A DNA stretch of 64,000 bases from JAAYBF01 sp963716445. GTDB lineage: Bacteria > Actinomycetota > Thermoleophilia > Solirubrobacterales > Thermoleophilaceae. The first letter of the stretch is position 1. Every line of letters starts with the position of its first letter. This document shows positions 25,089-34,153 of this stretch, piece by piece. The stretch is taken from assembly GCA_963716445.1 (NCBI GenBank), contig OY970313.1:744001-808000 (forward strand), given 5' to 3'. The notes beneath the pieces were generated by a model that saw only the letters and a list, made by a program, of their open reading frames with translations, was not told where the DNA came from and did no database searches. The translations under genes were made by a program, and so were the position numbers.

Positions 25089-25861
25089 GCGCGCGCAGCA
25101 GGTCGGTCGCGCTCGGCGTCGCCTGGCGCGGGCTGCACACCTTCTTCCACAACCCGACGCTCGTCGTCCCCGCGGTGATGTTCCCGCTGTTCTTCTTCAC
25201 CGCCTTCGCGGGTGGGCTGTCGAACGTCTCGAACGTGCCGGGCTTCGACTTCCCCGACAACTACACGACGTTCCAGTTCGTCTTCGTGCTGCTGCAGGCG
25301 AGCGCGTTCGGTGGCGTCTTCACCGGCTTCGCGATCGCGCGCGACTTCGAGGCCGGCATCGGCCGCCGGATGATGCTGGCGGCGCCGAACCGGCGGGCGC
25401 TGCTCGCCGGCTACGCGCTCGTCGCGATCGGCCGGGCGATGTTCGTCTGGATCATGCTGACCACCGTCGCGCTGATCGCGGGGATGCAGGTCGGCGGCGG
25501 CGCGGTCGACCTGTTCGGCCTCTACGGCCTCGCGCTGCTGCTCAACCTGACCGCCCTGATGTGGGCCGCCGGGATCGCGCTGCGCTTCCGCTCGCTGCAG
25601 GCCGGGCCGCTGATGCAGACGCCGGTCTTCCTGATCATCTTCCTCGCGCCGGTGTACGTCCCGTACGACCTGCTCGGCGGCTGGGTCAAGACGGTCGCGG
25701 GAGTCAACCCGATCACGCCGATCGTCGAGGCCGGCCGCGAGCTGATCTCCGGCGGATCGGTCGACGCATTGCTCGCCTACGGCGCCGTGCTCTCGATGCT
25801 GGCGTTCTTCGGCGCCTGGGCGCTGCGCGGCCTGGTCCGCGCCGAGGCCGCCGGCGGCTGA
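25085..25861 (+). CDS. ABC-2 type permease, DrrB family (second subunit)
   Basis: A 258-residue paralogue-like partner of the preceding permease: six hydrophobic segments, FEAGIGRRMMLAAPNRRALLAGY in the cytoplasmic loop and VNPITPIVEAGRELISGG near the C terminus. It starts with a GTG overlapping the previous stop. The ATPase plus two permeases form a complete lipid/drug-type exporter. The operon ends at a hairpin (25896-25920). Confidence 0.9.
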   Translation: MSARSRSVALGVAWRGLHTFFHNPTLVVPAVMFPLFFFTAFAGGLSNVSNVPGFDFPDNYTTFQFVFVLLQASAFGGVFTGFAIARDFEAGIGRRMMLAAPNRRALLAGYALVAIGRAMFVWIMLTTVALIAGMQVGGGAVDLFGLYGLALLLNLTALMWAAGIALRFRSLQAGPLMQTPVFLIIFLAPVYVPYDLLGGWVKTVAGVNPITPIVEAGRELISGGSVDALLAYGAVLSMLAFFGAWALRGLVRAEAAGG

Positions 25862-25895
25862 CTGGCCCCGGCCCCTGCCCGCAGCGGCCGGCGAC

Positions 25896-25920
25896 CGACA
25901 CGGGCGTCGTTTCCGTGTCG
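25896..25920 (+). terminator. Hairpin after the ABC exporter operon
   Basis: CGACACGG (25896-25903) pairs with CCGTGTCG (25913-25920) around GCGTCGTTT; flanking GGCCGGCGAC/GCGACCGGCGG can extend it imperfectly. It lies 35 nt after the permease stop and before a new leaderless start, so a terminator role is likely. Confidence 0.5.
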
Positions 25921-25943
25921 CGACCGGCGGGTAGACCGCCGGC

Positions 25944-26144
25944 ATGGAGGACCCGGAGCGCAGCGAGCGCCTAGAGCACGAGACCGAGGAGCTCGAGCGC
26001 GAGGGCGAGCGCGCCGAGCAGAGCCTCGAGGAGCACGGCGACAAGCTCGAGCGCGACATCGAGCGCACGCGCCAGGACTGGGAGCACAAGCAGGAGGACG
26101 GGTCGGTTCCGGGAGCGATTCCCGGCCCGGACGAGGAGGAGTAG
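25944..26144 (+). CDS. Small charged coiled-coil protein
   Basis: A 66-residue protein made almost only of Glu, Arg, Lys, Asp and Gln (SERLEHETEELEREGERAEQSLEEHGDKLERDIERT). It is predicted to be one long helix with a flexible acidic end (PGAIPGPDEEE). TAGACC sits 6 nt before the ATG, a leaderless pattern. It resembles small stress-associated actinobacterial proteins, but no function can be assigned. Its stop is 3 nt from the stop of the convergent DUF72 gene. Confidence 0.7.
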   Translation: MEDPERSERLEHETEELEREGERAEQSLEEHGDKLERDIERTRQDWEHKQEDGSVPGAIPGPDEEE

Positions 26145-26147
26145 CGC

Positions 26148-26896
26148 TCAGCGCTCCTCGAGCAGCCGCTTCAGCAGCCGCGCGTTGTGCGGCGCGAACG
26201 CCTCCCAGTCGTTGTTGAAGTAGGCGTAGATGTCGAGGCCGTTGTGGCGCCAGCCGGCGATCCGCTCAGCCCAGGCTTCGACCTCCGCCCGCGAGTAGTT
26301 GCCGCGTCGGCCTCGGCTACCTCGGTGAAGGCGAACGAAGGTCCACGGGCCGGTCGGCTCCGGCGTCGGCAGCGGACGCTCGGGATCGTCCGCGATCACC
26401 AGCGCCGCATCGTGGTCACGCAGGAGCGCGTAGACCTCGTCGGTGAACCAGCTCTGGTCACGGAACTCGAAGGCGTGCCGCCCTGGCGGCGCTAGCTCAA
26501 GCGCGTCGCGCAGTCGCTCGTCGTTGCGCTTGAAGTTCGCAGGTAGCTGCCACAGAACCGGGCCGAGCTTGCACCCCTGGACGAGCGGGCCGATCCCGTC
26601 GTAGAAGCGCTTGATCCCCTCGGTCAGCCTGAACCCCTTGTCCGGCGCATCCGCAAGGCGCTTGACGTGCGTTAGGTACCGACTCGCCTTGACGGTGAAG
26701 CAGAAGTCGTCGGGCGTGTCTGCGACCCAGCGCTCGACCGCCTTCCGCGAGGCGAGGCGGTAGAAGGTCGAGTTGACCTCCGCGGTGTCGAAGTGGCGGG
26801 CGTACTCGCGCAGCCAGCGCGACGGACCGACCCCTCGGGATAGAAGTCGTTTCGCCAAGAGGCGTAGTTCCACCCGGAGCAGCCGACCCGCACCAT
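26148..26896 (-). pseudogene. DUF72 (YecE-like) gene with a single-base frameshift
   Basis: The N terminus MVRVGCSGWNYASWRNDFYPEG (from 26896) is the typical DUF72 opening. The rest, SRWLREYARHFDTAEVNSTFYRLAS through IYAYFNNDWEAFAPHNARLL, is in another frame. Joining them needs one extra base near the run of four C on the plus strand (26831-26834), so a 1-nt deletion in a homopolymer or a sequencing error is likely. Everything else is intact: the spliced length of ~250 residues is normal and all conserved blocks are present. DUF72 proteins are TIM-barrel proteins of unknown activity. Confidence 0.85.
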
Positions 26897-26955
26897 GGCC
26901 GGCTCTTACCCGCTTGGGCTTGCGCTTACTTACGTACCAACGGTATGCTCCCGGC

Positions 26956-27360
26956 ATGAGCAATGTCACGAAGGGTGAGGGTTACGCCGTAGCGAATCTC
27001 GACGACCTCGGCGACGGGCCCGGCTTCCGCAAGATCCGGCGCGAGCTGGACGTCGCGGAGTTCGGCATCAACGCGATCGTGATGCCGCCCGGCATCGAGT
27101 CGGGGTTCCACTTCCACGACGAGCAGGAGGAGCTCTACTTCGTCCACTCGGGCGTGCTGGAGATCGAGTTCGGCGACGGCACCGTCCACCGGCTCGGGCC
27201 GGGCGGGATGGCTCGCGTCGACGCCGCGGCCCACCGCAAGACGCGCAACGCCGGCGACGTCGACGCCGTCTACGTCATCGTCGGCGCCAAGGACGGCTAC
27301 GTCGGCCGCGACGGCCGCCGTCCGGAGGGCGAGGAGACGGTCCGCCAGATCCCGGCCTAG
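26956..27360 (+). CDS. Cupin-domain protein
   Basis: A 134-residue single cupin. ESGFHFHDEQEELYFVHSGVLEIEFGDG contains HxHx4E and the next box RLGPGGMARVDAAAHRKTRNAG contains the second His. TATGCT lies 6 nt before the ATG, so the transcript is probably leaderless. It diverges from the DUF72 gene across 59 nt. A metal-binding barrel with unknown ligand; the sequence differs clearly from the cupin at 1186. Confidence 0.88.
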   Translation: MSNVTKGEGYAVANLDDLGDGPGFRKIRRELDVAEFGINAIVMPPGIESGFHFHDEQEELYFVHSGVLEIEFGDGTVHRLGPGGMARVDAAAHRKTRNAGDVDAVYVIVGAKDGYVGRDGRRPEGEETVRQIPA

Positions 27361-27403
27361 ACGTCGGTCTCGGTCGCCCGACCGAGCATCTACGCTGCGC
27401 CCG

Positions 27404-28357
27404 GTGAGCGTGCGCGTGCGGCTGGCGATCGCGGTGCTCGGCGCGATCGTCGTCGGGGTGGTCCTGGCGCGCGACGGCGACGGCCGGTCGTTGCCTAACG
27501 CGCCGGCGTGCCCGATCTTCCCGGCGTCGAGCCATTGGAACCAGCGCGTCGACCGGCTGCCGGTCGACCCCCGCTCCGACGCCATGGTGCGGGCGATCGG
27601 GCGCGGCGACCACGCCCATGCCGACTTCGGCTCGGGGCGCTACGAGGGCCGTCCGATCGGCATTCCGTACGTGGTCGTGGGGCGGGCCCAGCCACGCGTG
27701 CCGGTGCGCTTCGACTACGCGAGCGAGTCCGATCGCGGGCGCTATCCGATCCCACGCGACGCGCCGGTCGAGGGCGGGCGCGCCTCCGATGGCGACCGCC
27801 ACGTGATCGTCGTCGATCGCGCGCGCTGCCGGCTGCACGAGCTGTTCGCCGCCTACCCGCTCGACGGCGGCCGCCGCTGGCGCGCCGGGTCCGGCGCCCG
27901 CTGGGACCTGCGCTCCAACCGCCTGCGCCCGCGCGGCTGGACCTCGGCCGACGCCGCCGGGCTGCCGATCCTGCCCGGACTCGCCCGCTACGACGAGGTC
28001 AGGCGCGGCGAGATCGACCACGCGCTGCGGATCACCGTGCCGCGCACGCGGCGCGCCTACGTGTACCCGGCGCGGCACTTCGCCTCCGACCTGCGCGACC
28101 CCGACCTGCCGGCGATGGGGCAGCGCCTGCGGCTGCGTCGTGGATTCGACGTCTCGCGCTTCCCGCGCCAGTCGCGGGTCGTCCTACGGGCGCTGAAGCG
28201 CTACGGCGCGCTGGTCGCCGACAACGGCTCCGCCTGGTACGTCTCGGGCGCCCCCTCGCCCGGCTGGGACAACGACGACCTGCACTCCCTGCACCGCGTG
28301 CGCGGCAGCGACTTCGAGGTCGTCGACACGTCCCGCCTGCCGCGCCCACGGCGCTGA
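27404..28357 (+). CDS. Conserved secreted protein, unknown function
   Basis: A 317-residue protein with an N-terminal signal or anchor (RVRLAIAVLGAIVVGVVLA). The mature region has many invariant-looking blocks: CPIFPASSHWNQRVDRLPV, HADFGSGRYEGRPIGIPYVVV, YPIPRDAPVEGG, GWTSADAAGLPILPGLARYDEV, IDHALRIT and the final ADNGSAWYVSGAPSPGWDNDDL. I recognise this as a widespread actinobacterial/chloroflexi extracellular family without assigned activity. Conserved Asp/His/Trp residues suggest an enzyme or carbohydrate binder. GTG start with TACGCT 7 nt upstream. Confidence 0.8.
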   Translation: MSVRVRLAIAVLGAIVVGVVLARDGDGRSLPNAPACPIFPASSHWNQRVDRLPVDPRSDAMVRAIGRGDHAHADFGSGRYEGRPIGIPYVVVGRAQPRVPVRFDYASESDRGRYPIPRDAPVEGGRASDGDRHVIVVDRARCRLHELFAAYPLDGGRRWRAGSGARWDLRSNRLRPRGWTSADAAGLPILPGLARYDEVRRGEIDHALRITVPRTRRAYVYPARHFASDLRDPDLPAMGQRLRLRRGFDVSRFPRQSRVVLRALKRYGALVADNGSAWYVSGAPSPGWDNDDLHSLHRVRGSDFEVVDTSRLPRPRR

Positions 28358-28369
28358 CCGCCCGAGACC

Positions 28370-28436
28370 GAGTGGAAGGTTGACTGGGCCAGAGCCTGGC
28401 CAAACGTCCAGCGGGCCGGTCAAGCCGCCGTTCGAC
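28370..28436. repeat. Degenerate copy of the 44-nt palindrome (copy 3)
   Basis: The left arm GAGTGGAAGGTTGACTGGGCC is intact, but the right arm is broken up and the pairing lost. A local GGCCAGAGCCTGGCC hairpin remains and the downstream flank GTTCGACAA is kept. This copy lies between tandem genes rather than convergent ones. Confidence 0.6.
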
Positions 28437-28522
28437 AACTCGCGGCAGGGGGCGCGGGGCGCTGCCGCGGTCGATCGCGGCCGCGAGGGATAGAGACCGG
28501 CAAGTTGGGGAAAGGGAAGGCA

Positions 28523-29716
<1,194 letters not shown>

Positions 29717-29885
29717 CGCCCGCCGGCTCACGGCGCCTGGTGAGCATGCTTCGCTCGGTGTCACCGGCCCGTGAACGTGTCACCCTGCACGCGCAAGAAG
29801 GCGATCCGGCCACCGTCGACTTGGCGAGGGCCTCGAAGCCGTAACGGAGGCGAAGGTGAATCTTGATGCGCGCTGAGGGTGTGTC

Positions 29886-30205
29886 GTGAATCGGGTCGAT
29901 GTCCTCCCGATCTGCATCCTCGGCGTCGGTCGCAGCGGAACCTCGCTCGCGGCGAGGGTGGTCAACGTGCTCGGAGTCGACTGGGCCCGCAGGAGACGAT
30001 GCTCGAGGCGAGCAGCCTCAACCCGAAGGGCTTCTGGGAGCAGCGCGAGATCGTCGAGCTCAACGAGGAGGTCCTCGTCGCACTCGGCGGCGCGTGGTGG
30101 GACCCGCCGCCACGACCGCCGGGCTGGGAGGCGTCACCGCAGCTCGAGCCGTTCCGCTCGCGGATCGCGGAACTCGTCGAGCGCTGGTTCGCCGGCCGTC
30201 GCTAG
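29886..30205 (+). pseudogene. Sulfotransferase-family remnant (frameshifted and truncated)
   Basis: The first ~32 codons from GTG 29886 (LPICILGVGRSGTSLAARVVNVLGVD) are the PAPS-binding P-loop-like start of a sulfotransferase. The continuation QETMLEASSLNPKGFWEQREIVELNEEVLVALGGAWWDPPPRP lies in another frame, requiring one added base near 29981. It then stops after VERWFAGRR at 30205, where full-length relatives continue for ~150 residues with the WKDPR block. Both lesions together point to a decaying gene. Confidence 0.8.
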
Positions 30206-30306
30206 GGCCTTGCCCACCCAAGCCGTGCGGGCGGGCAATCCCGTCTTCGACCGGCGGCTCAGAACCTCGTCCTCCGACGGGCCCAAACCGGCCGACCGCG
30301 TGACGC

Positions 30307-31101
30307 CTATGCCGCGTCGCGCAGGGCGGCCAGCTCGCCGTCGTCGGCGAGCTTGCGCAGCGCCCGATCCTCGATCTGGCGCACGCGCTCGGCCGACAGC
30401 CCGAGCCGGCGGCCGGTCTCGCGCAGCGCTACGGCCTCGGTGCCGCCCAGTCCGTAGCGGAGGGTCAGCACGTCGCGCTCGGGGCTCGGCAGGCCGCCGA
30501 CGACCTGCCGCACGGTGCTGTCGCCCTGGTCGCGCTCGACCTCCTGGGACGGGGTCGCCGAGTCGTCGGCGATCAGATCGCCGAGCGACGTCTCCTCGGC
30601 GTCGCCGACGCCACGGTCGAGGCTCGTCGGGGTGCGGTCGGCGGCGCGGATGTCCTCGATCTCGGCGGGCGTCAGGCCGACGAGCTCGGACAGCTCCTCG
30701 GCGGTCGGCTCGCGCTCCAGCCGGGCGGCGAGCTCGCGCTCGGCGTCGCGGATCTTGCGCGCCTGGCTCGCGATGTGGACGGGCAGGCGGACGGTGCGGC
30801 TCGAGTTGGCGAGCCCGCGGCCGATCGCCTGGCGGATCCAGAGCGTCCCGTAGGTGGAGAACTTGAAGCCCTTGCGCCAGTCGAACTTCTCGACCGCGCG
30901 GATCAGCCCGAGCATGCCCTCCTGGATCAGGTCGCCCAGGGGCAGTCCCTGGCCCTGGTACTTGCGCGCGATCGAGATGACGAGCCGCAGGTTCGCGTTG
31001 ATCATGCGCTCCTTGGCGGCGAGGTCGCCCGTCTCGATGCGCTTGGACAGCTCGACCTCCTCGGCGGCCGAGAGCAGGGGATGCCGGGCCGCCTCGTTCA
31101 T
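30307..31101 (-). CDS. RNA polymerase sigma-70 factor, group 1/2
   Basis: The 264 residues from ATG 31101 contain region 2 (ERMINANLRLVISIARKYQGQGLPLGDLIQEGMLGLIRAVEKFDWRKGFKFSTYGTLWIRQAI), region 3 (IASQARKIRDAERELAARL) and region 4 (LPSPERDVLTLRYGL...GLSAERVRQIEDRALRKL). Region 1.1 is absent, so it is shorter than housekeeping RpoD and may be an alternative. Region 1.2 appears cut: in-frame codons upstream read TTDSIQQF, which normally precedes this start. No ATG/GTG/TTG exists upstream; ATC at 31158 after AAGGGA is a candidate non-AUG start. Confidence 0.93.
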   Translation of the reverse strand: MNEAARHPLLSAAEEVELSKRIETGDLAAKERMINANLRLVISIARKYQGQGLPLGDLIQEGMLGLIRAVEKFDWRKGFKFSTYGTLWIRQAIGRGLANSSRTVRLPVHIASQARKIRDAERELAARLEREPTAEELSELVGLTPAEIEDIRAADRTPTSLDRGVGDAEETSLGDLIADDSATPSQEVERDQGDSTVRQVVGGLPSPERDVLTLRYGLGGTEAVALRETGRRLGLSAERVRQIEDRALRKLADDGELAALRDAA

Positions 31102-31199
31102 GAACTGCTGAATCGAGTCGGTCGTTATGTCTGGACTGGTGCGTGCCTGTGCCGTGATCGTTCCCTTCTTCCCGTCCTTCGGCTTTCCAACCGAGATGG

Positions 31200-31205
31200 A
31201 GTATA
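31200..31205 (-). promoter_or_regulatory. -10 box TATACT of the sigma factor gene
   Basis: On the minus strand TATACT stands 99 nt before ATG 31101, leaving a leader that includes the extra in-frame codons discussed for the sigma factor. The adjacent palindrome CTTAC/GTAAG (31207-31221) overlaps the upstream promoter region and could be an operator. Confidence 0.45.
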
Positions 31206-31254
31206 GCTTACGTTTAGTAAGTTACCCAGTCCGGGGCTTGGGATGTGCTCGGCG

Positions 31255-31707
31255 TCAGCGAGGCGGCGCGGACGGCGTCGACCGGCCCGGCGCGTCGGCG
31301 GGGCCCGGCAGCTCGTCCGGCAGGTCGTCCGGGGCACGCTTGGCCCGCTCTCGCAGGCCCGCGGCGGCGAGCAGCAGTGCGCAGGCGAGGGCGAGCGCGC
31401 TCATGCCCGGGGGGCGGTCGAAGATCCGCGTCGCGATCAGCAGCGCGCACCAGACGCCTGCCGCGAAGATCGCCGTCCCGTCGCCGAACGGCAGGTGGAA
31501 CGAGCGTCCGCCGGCGCGCTGCTCGAGCAGCGCCAGGACGGCGCCGGCGGCCAGGATCTCGGCCGCCTCGACGAACGAGAACGGCCCGAGCGTGCTGACG
31601 ATCAGCAGCGCGGCGGCTACCCCCGCCACCCGCTGCTCGGGATGCAGCCGGCTCCACGCCTCCGCGAGGCCGGCGGCGCGGCCGGGGCGCGCGCCGTCCT
31701 CGGTCAC
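31255..31707 (-). CDS. Small membrane protein coupled to EVE-domain gene
   Basis: A 150-residue protein with hydrophobic segments at about residues 28-50, 54-68, 86-102 and 108-124 and a Pro/Ala-rich C terminus. Its GTG start overlaps the stop of the EVE-domain gene by 4 nt. The segment RLHPEQRVAGVAAALLIVSTLGPFSFVEAAEILAAGAVLALL shows typical helix composition. No named family is recognised. Translational coupling suggests it acts with or is co-regulated with the EVE protein. Confidence 0.75.
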   Translation of the reverse strand: MTEDGARPGRAAGLAEAWSRLHPEQRVAGVAAALLIVSTLGPFSFVEAAEILAAGAVLALLEQRAGGRSFHLPFGDGTAIFAAGVWCALLIATRIFDRPPGMSALALACALLLAAAGLRERAKRAPDDLPDELPGPADAPGRSTPSAPPR

Positions 31708-32174
31708 GCCGTCGCGCCGGCGGCCGCAGCCGCCCGGATGCGTCGCCCCAGCAGCGCGGCGTCGGCCTGCGAGACCGTTCGCAGCTGACCCTGAAAGGCC
31801 AGGCGCCAGTGCTCGGCCGGCCACTTGCCGACGTGCTCGAGCTCGCCGGCGAGCTCGACCGCCGGCACGAAGGCCTCCTCCTCGAGGACGACCAGCGGCT
31901 CGGTCTCGAACCGCCAGGGGTAGGGGTCGGGGTTCGAGGGCTTGCCGGGCCAGACCTTGGCGCGGTCCTCGAACATCTCCGAGGTGACCCGCACGATGCC
32001 GGCGAACGCCTGCACGACGGTCAGGTAGAAGACGATCTCGTCGCCTGGCTCGATCTCCTCGGCCTGGCGGCGGCGGCGCTCCTTCATGCCGATCAGCTTG
32101 AAGCCGTGCTCGCGCGTCGCCGCAAAGTTGTCGGCCGATCCGGTCAGGATCCAGGTCTTGCCGTCCGCTGCCAT
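31704..32174 (-). CDS. EVE-domain (PUA-like) protein
   Basis: A 156-residue protein: KTWILTGSADNFAATREHGFKLIGMKERRRRQAEEIEPGDEIVFYLTVVQAFAGIVRVTSEMFED is the EVE/PUA-like fold opening, and WPGKPSNPDPYPWRFETEPLVVLEEEAFVPA is its central part. EVE domains bind modified nucleic-acid bases and often occur in restriction or RNA-related contexts. TACGCT lies 7 nt before the ATG on the minus strand, giving a leaderless arrangement. No restriction gene is nearby. Confidence 0.87.
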   Translation of the reverse strand: MAADGKTWILTGSADNFAATREHGFKLIGMKERRRRQAEEIEPGDEIVFYLTVVQAFAGIVRVTSEMFEDRAKVWPGKPSNPDPYPWRFETEPLVVLEEEAFVPAVELAGELEHVGKWPAEHWRLAFQGQLRTVSQADAALLGRRIRAAAAAGATA

Positions 32175-32249
32175 CGCCGGAAGCGTAGCGGCGGCCAGCC
32201 GCCGCCATCCCGCCGTTTTCGCGGAGTGCTCCACGGGTAGGCGGCCCCC

Positions 32250-32567
32250 ATGGGAGATCGAGAGCAGGGCCAGAGCGACAACCCGAAGACGGCGCCCGAC
32301 GGCGAGGCGGTCAGCGGCTTCCCGGAGCCGCCGATGGACGACGACGAGGACCGTTCGCGCGACCGCGATCCCCACCACGCGCTCAACAACCCAGTCGGCG
32401 ATCCCGACCCCACCGAGTGGCCGGACCCCTACGAGGCGCGCGAGGACCCCCGCGGTCCCGACACCGACGTCCAACCCGGCGCGACCAGCACCAGCGAGCC
32501 GCACCCCTCACAGGACCCAGAGGCCGACCAGACCGAGGCTCCCGAGCGCGACCGCCTCGACGACTGA
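32250..32567 (+). CDS. Small disordered acidic protein
   Basis: A 105-residue hydrophilic protein rich in Asp, Pro, Glu, Arg and Gln, with no hydrophobic core (DDDEDRSRDRDPHHALNNPVGDPDPTEWPDPYEARED). TAGGCG lies 6 nt before the ATG, matching leaderless starts nearby. Its divergent neighbour is the EVE gene. Sequence composition matches intrinsically disordered stress proteins; no function can be assigned. Confidence 0.6.
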   Translation: MGDREQGQSDNPKTAPDGEAVSGFPEPPMDDDEDRSRDRDPHHALNNPVGDPDPTEWPDPYEAREDPRGPDTDVQPGATSTSEPHPSQDPEADQTEAPERDRLDD

Positions 32568-32585
32568 GGCTCAGCGGAGGGCGCA

Positions 32586-32637
32586 GCTGGATCGGTCCTA
32601 GAACTCCGTTGCGGAGCTAGCCGGAGCGAGATCCAGC
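32586..32637. repeat. Interrupted inverted repeat between convergent genes
   Basis: GCTGGATC (32586-32593) pairs with GATCCAGC (32630-32637), and an inner CTCCG/CGGAG hairpin (32604-32615) sits inside. It lies 19 nt after the stop of the disordered protein gene and 22 nt before the convergent stop, so it is a likely bidirectional terminator unrelated to the 44-nt family. Confidence 0.5.
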
Positions 32638-32658
32638 GAGTACCGCAGCCCCAGTTTC

Positions 32659-32931
32659 CTACTCGATTGGGATGTCCTCGACCCGGCGCTCCGGCGGCGG
32701 CTGGTCGAGCCGCTCGAGGTACCAGTCGATCAGCGCGCGCAGGGTCAGCAGCGCCTCGCGGGTGAGTGAGGTGAGCCGCTCCTGAAGCTCGGCGGGAGCC
32801 GCCAGGCGCAGTGCGTCGAGCAGGATGTGGAGCGCCGCCGGATCGGGCTCGGGCGGCCTTCCGCGGGGGTCGCCACCGTTCCCCTCGGGCCCCGGCTCGT
32901 CAGCCTGCGGTCTGGTCTGCGGGTCCTCCAT
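32659..32931 (-). CDS. Small helical protein overlapping the ArsA-like gene
   Basis: A 90-residue protein with a Pro/Glu/Gly-rich disordered N terminus and a helical second half (ALHILLDALRLAAPAELQERLTSLTREALLTLRALIDWYLERL). Its ATG at 32931 lies 32 nt inside the end of the ArsA-like ATPase gene, so the two are co-transcribed and probably translationally coupled. The helix has a leucine-rich amphipathic face that could bind the ATPase or a membrane surface. Confidence 0.7.
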   Translation of the reverse strand: MEDPQTRPQADEPGPEGNGGDPRGRPPEPDPAALHILLDALRLAAPAELQERLTSLTREALLTLRALIDWYLERLDQPPPERRVEDIPIE

Positions 32932-34105
32932 CGCGTCCCCTTTCGAAGACCACTTCGAGCGCGCCGTCCTTGAAGCGCGCGCCGCCTGTCTCATAGCCCG
33001 CCAGGGCGGGGGGGAGCATGATAGTTCGCTTCTGGGCGCCGACCCGCACGATCACCTCGAGCCCGGCCTTCTTGAGGTCGATGTCCCCGCGCTCGGCGAA
33101 GGGCAGCGGCAGCCGCAGCGTCGCGCGCCCGTTGTCGGTGGTCAGTTCGCGCGAGAGCTCCTCGTAGAGCAGCTCGTGCGCGGCGCGCCCGTCGAAGAGC
33201 TCCGCCCCGAGCTCGTCGAGCGTCTCGGCTCCGATCACCTCGTGCGGCAGGTGCGGGGCGGTGAGCACGGGGATCGGCGCGAAGCCCGAGCGGACCAGCT
33301 CCATGTGCGCCTGCTGCGCCCGGCGCCAGTCGGCGAAGTAGCCGTCGGCGGCCTCGGCCGGAAGCTCGCGGTTGACGATCACGGCGTCGGTCAGATAGCC
33401 GTAGAGGTTGAGGTAGGTGAACGTCCGCATCGCCTCCTTGATGACCATGCGGTCGGGGTTGACCACCAGCCGCACCGAGGTGCGCGAGCGGTCGCGCAGG
33501 ATGCCGTTCATCGCCACGAGGTTGGTCGCCAGCCGCTCGACCTCCTCGAACACCGCCTCGCCGGGAAGCGACATGTCGAGCACCGTCCGCGCCAGCGGTC
33601 GCGCGGCGGCGACGAGCCGTCCGCGGAACGGGAAGACCTTCTCCAGCCACCAGGTGCAGACGTCGGGGAACGACAGCAGCCGCAGCGTCTCGCCGGTCGG
33701 CGCGCAGTCGACGATCACGACGTCGAACTCGTCGGCGTCGTGGTGGCGCTTGATCTGCAGCAGCGAGAACAGCTCGTCCATCCCGGGCGGCACGGTCAGC
33801 TCCTCGGCCGAGATGCCGTCGACGCCGCGGTCGGTCAGCAGCTCGCCGAGCCAGCCGGAGACCGCCTCCCAGTGGCGCTCCATCTCCTCCTGGGCCTGCA
33901 CCTCCTGCCCGTAGAGGCCGGGCGCGATCTCGGTGGGCTCGCTGCCCAGGTCGGCTGCGAGCGAGTCCGACAGGCTGTGCGCCGGGTCGGTCGACATCAC
34001 GACCGTGCGCAGGCCGGCGGCGGCGCAGCGGCGCGCGGTGGCCGCCGCGACGCTCGTCTTGCCGACCCCGCCCTTGCCGGTGTAGAGGATCGTCCGGGGC
34101 GCCAT
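32900..34105 (-). CDS. ArsA/Get3-family ATPase
   Basis: A 401-residue single-domain P-loop ATPase: GKGGVGKTSVAAATA (deviant Walker A with the signature lysine), STDPAHSLSD (switch I), DVVIVDCAPTGETLRLLSFPD (Walker B/switch II) and ERLATNLVAMNGILRD. The C-terminal ~100 residues (RATLRLPLPFAERGDIDLKKAGLEVIVRVGAQKRTIMLP) form the small beta domain found at the end of bacterial ArsA homologues. There are no arsenic genes nearby, so a role in protein or membrane targeting like Get3 is as likely as arsenite transport. TACGAT lies 10 nt before the ATG. Confidence 0.9.
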   Translation of the reverse strand: MAPRTILYTGKGGVGKTSVAAATARRCAAAGLRTVVMSTDPAHSLSDSLAADLGSEPTEIAPGLYGQEVQAQEEMERHWEAVSGWLGELLTDRGVDGISAEELTVPPGMDELFSLLQIKRHHDADEFDVVIVDCAPTGETLRLLSFPDVCTWWLEKVFPFRGRLVAAARPLARTVLDMSLPGEAVFEEVERLATNLVAMNGILRDRSRTSVRLVVNPDRMVIKEAMRTFTYLNLYGYLTDAVIVNRELPAEAADGYFADWRRAQQAHMELVRSGFAPIPVLTAPHLPHEVIGAETLDELGAELFDGRAAHELLYEELSRELTTDNGRATLRLPLPFAERGDIDLKKAGLEVIVRVGAQKRTIMLPPALAGYETGGARFKDGALEVVFERGRDGGPADQTAG

Positions 34106-34153
34106 CGTCGGGATGATCGTACGGCGAGCGCGCCGACGCGGCGCTCGGCGCCG

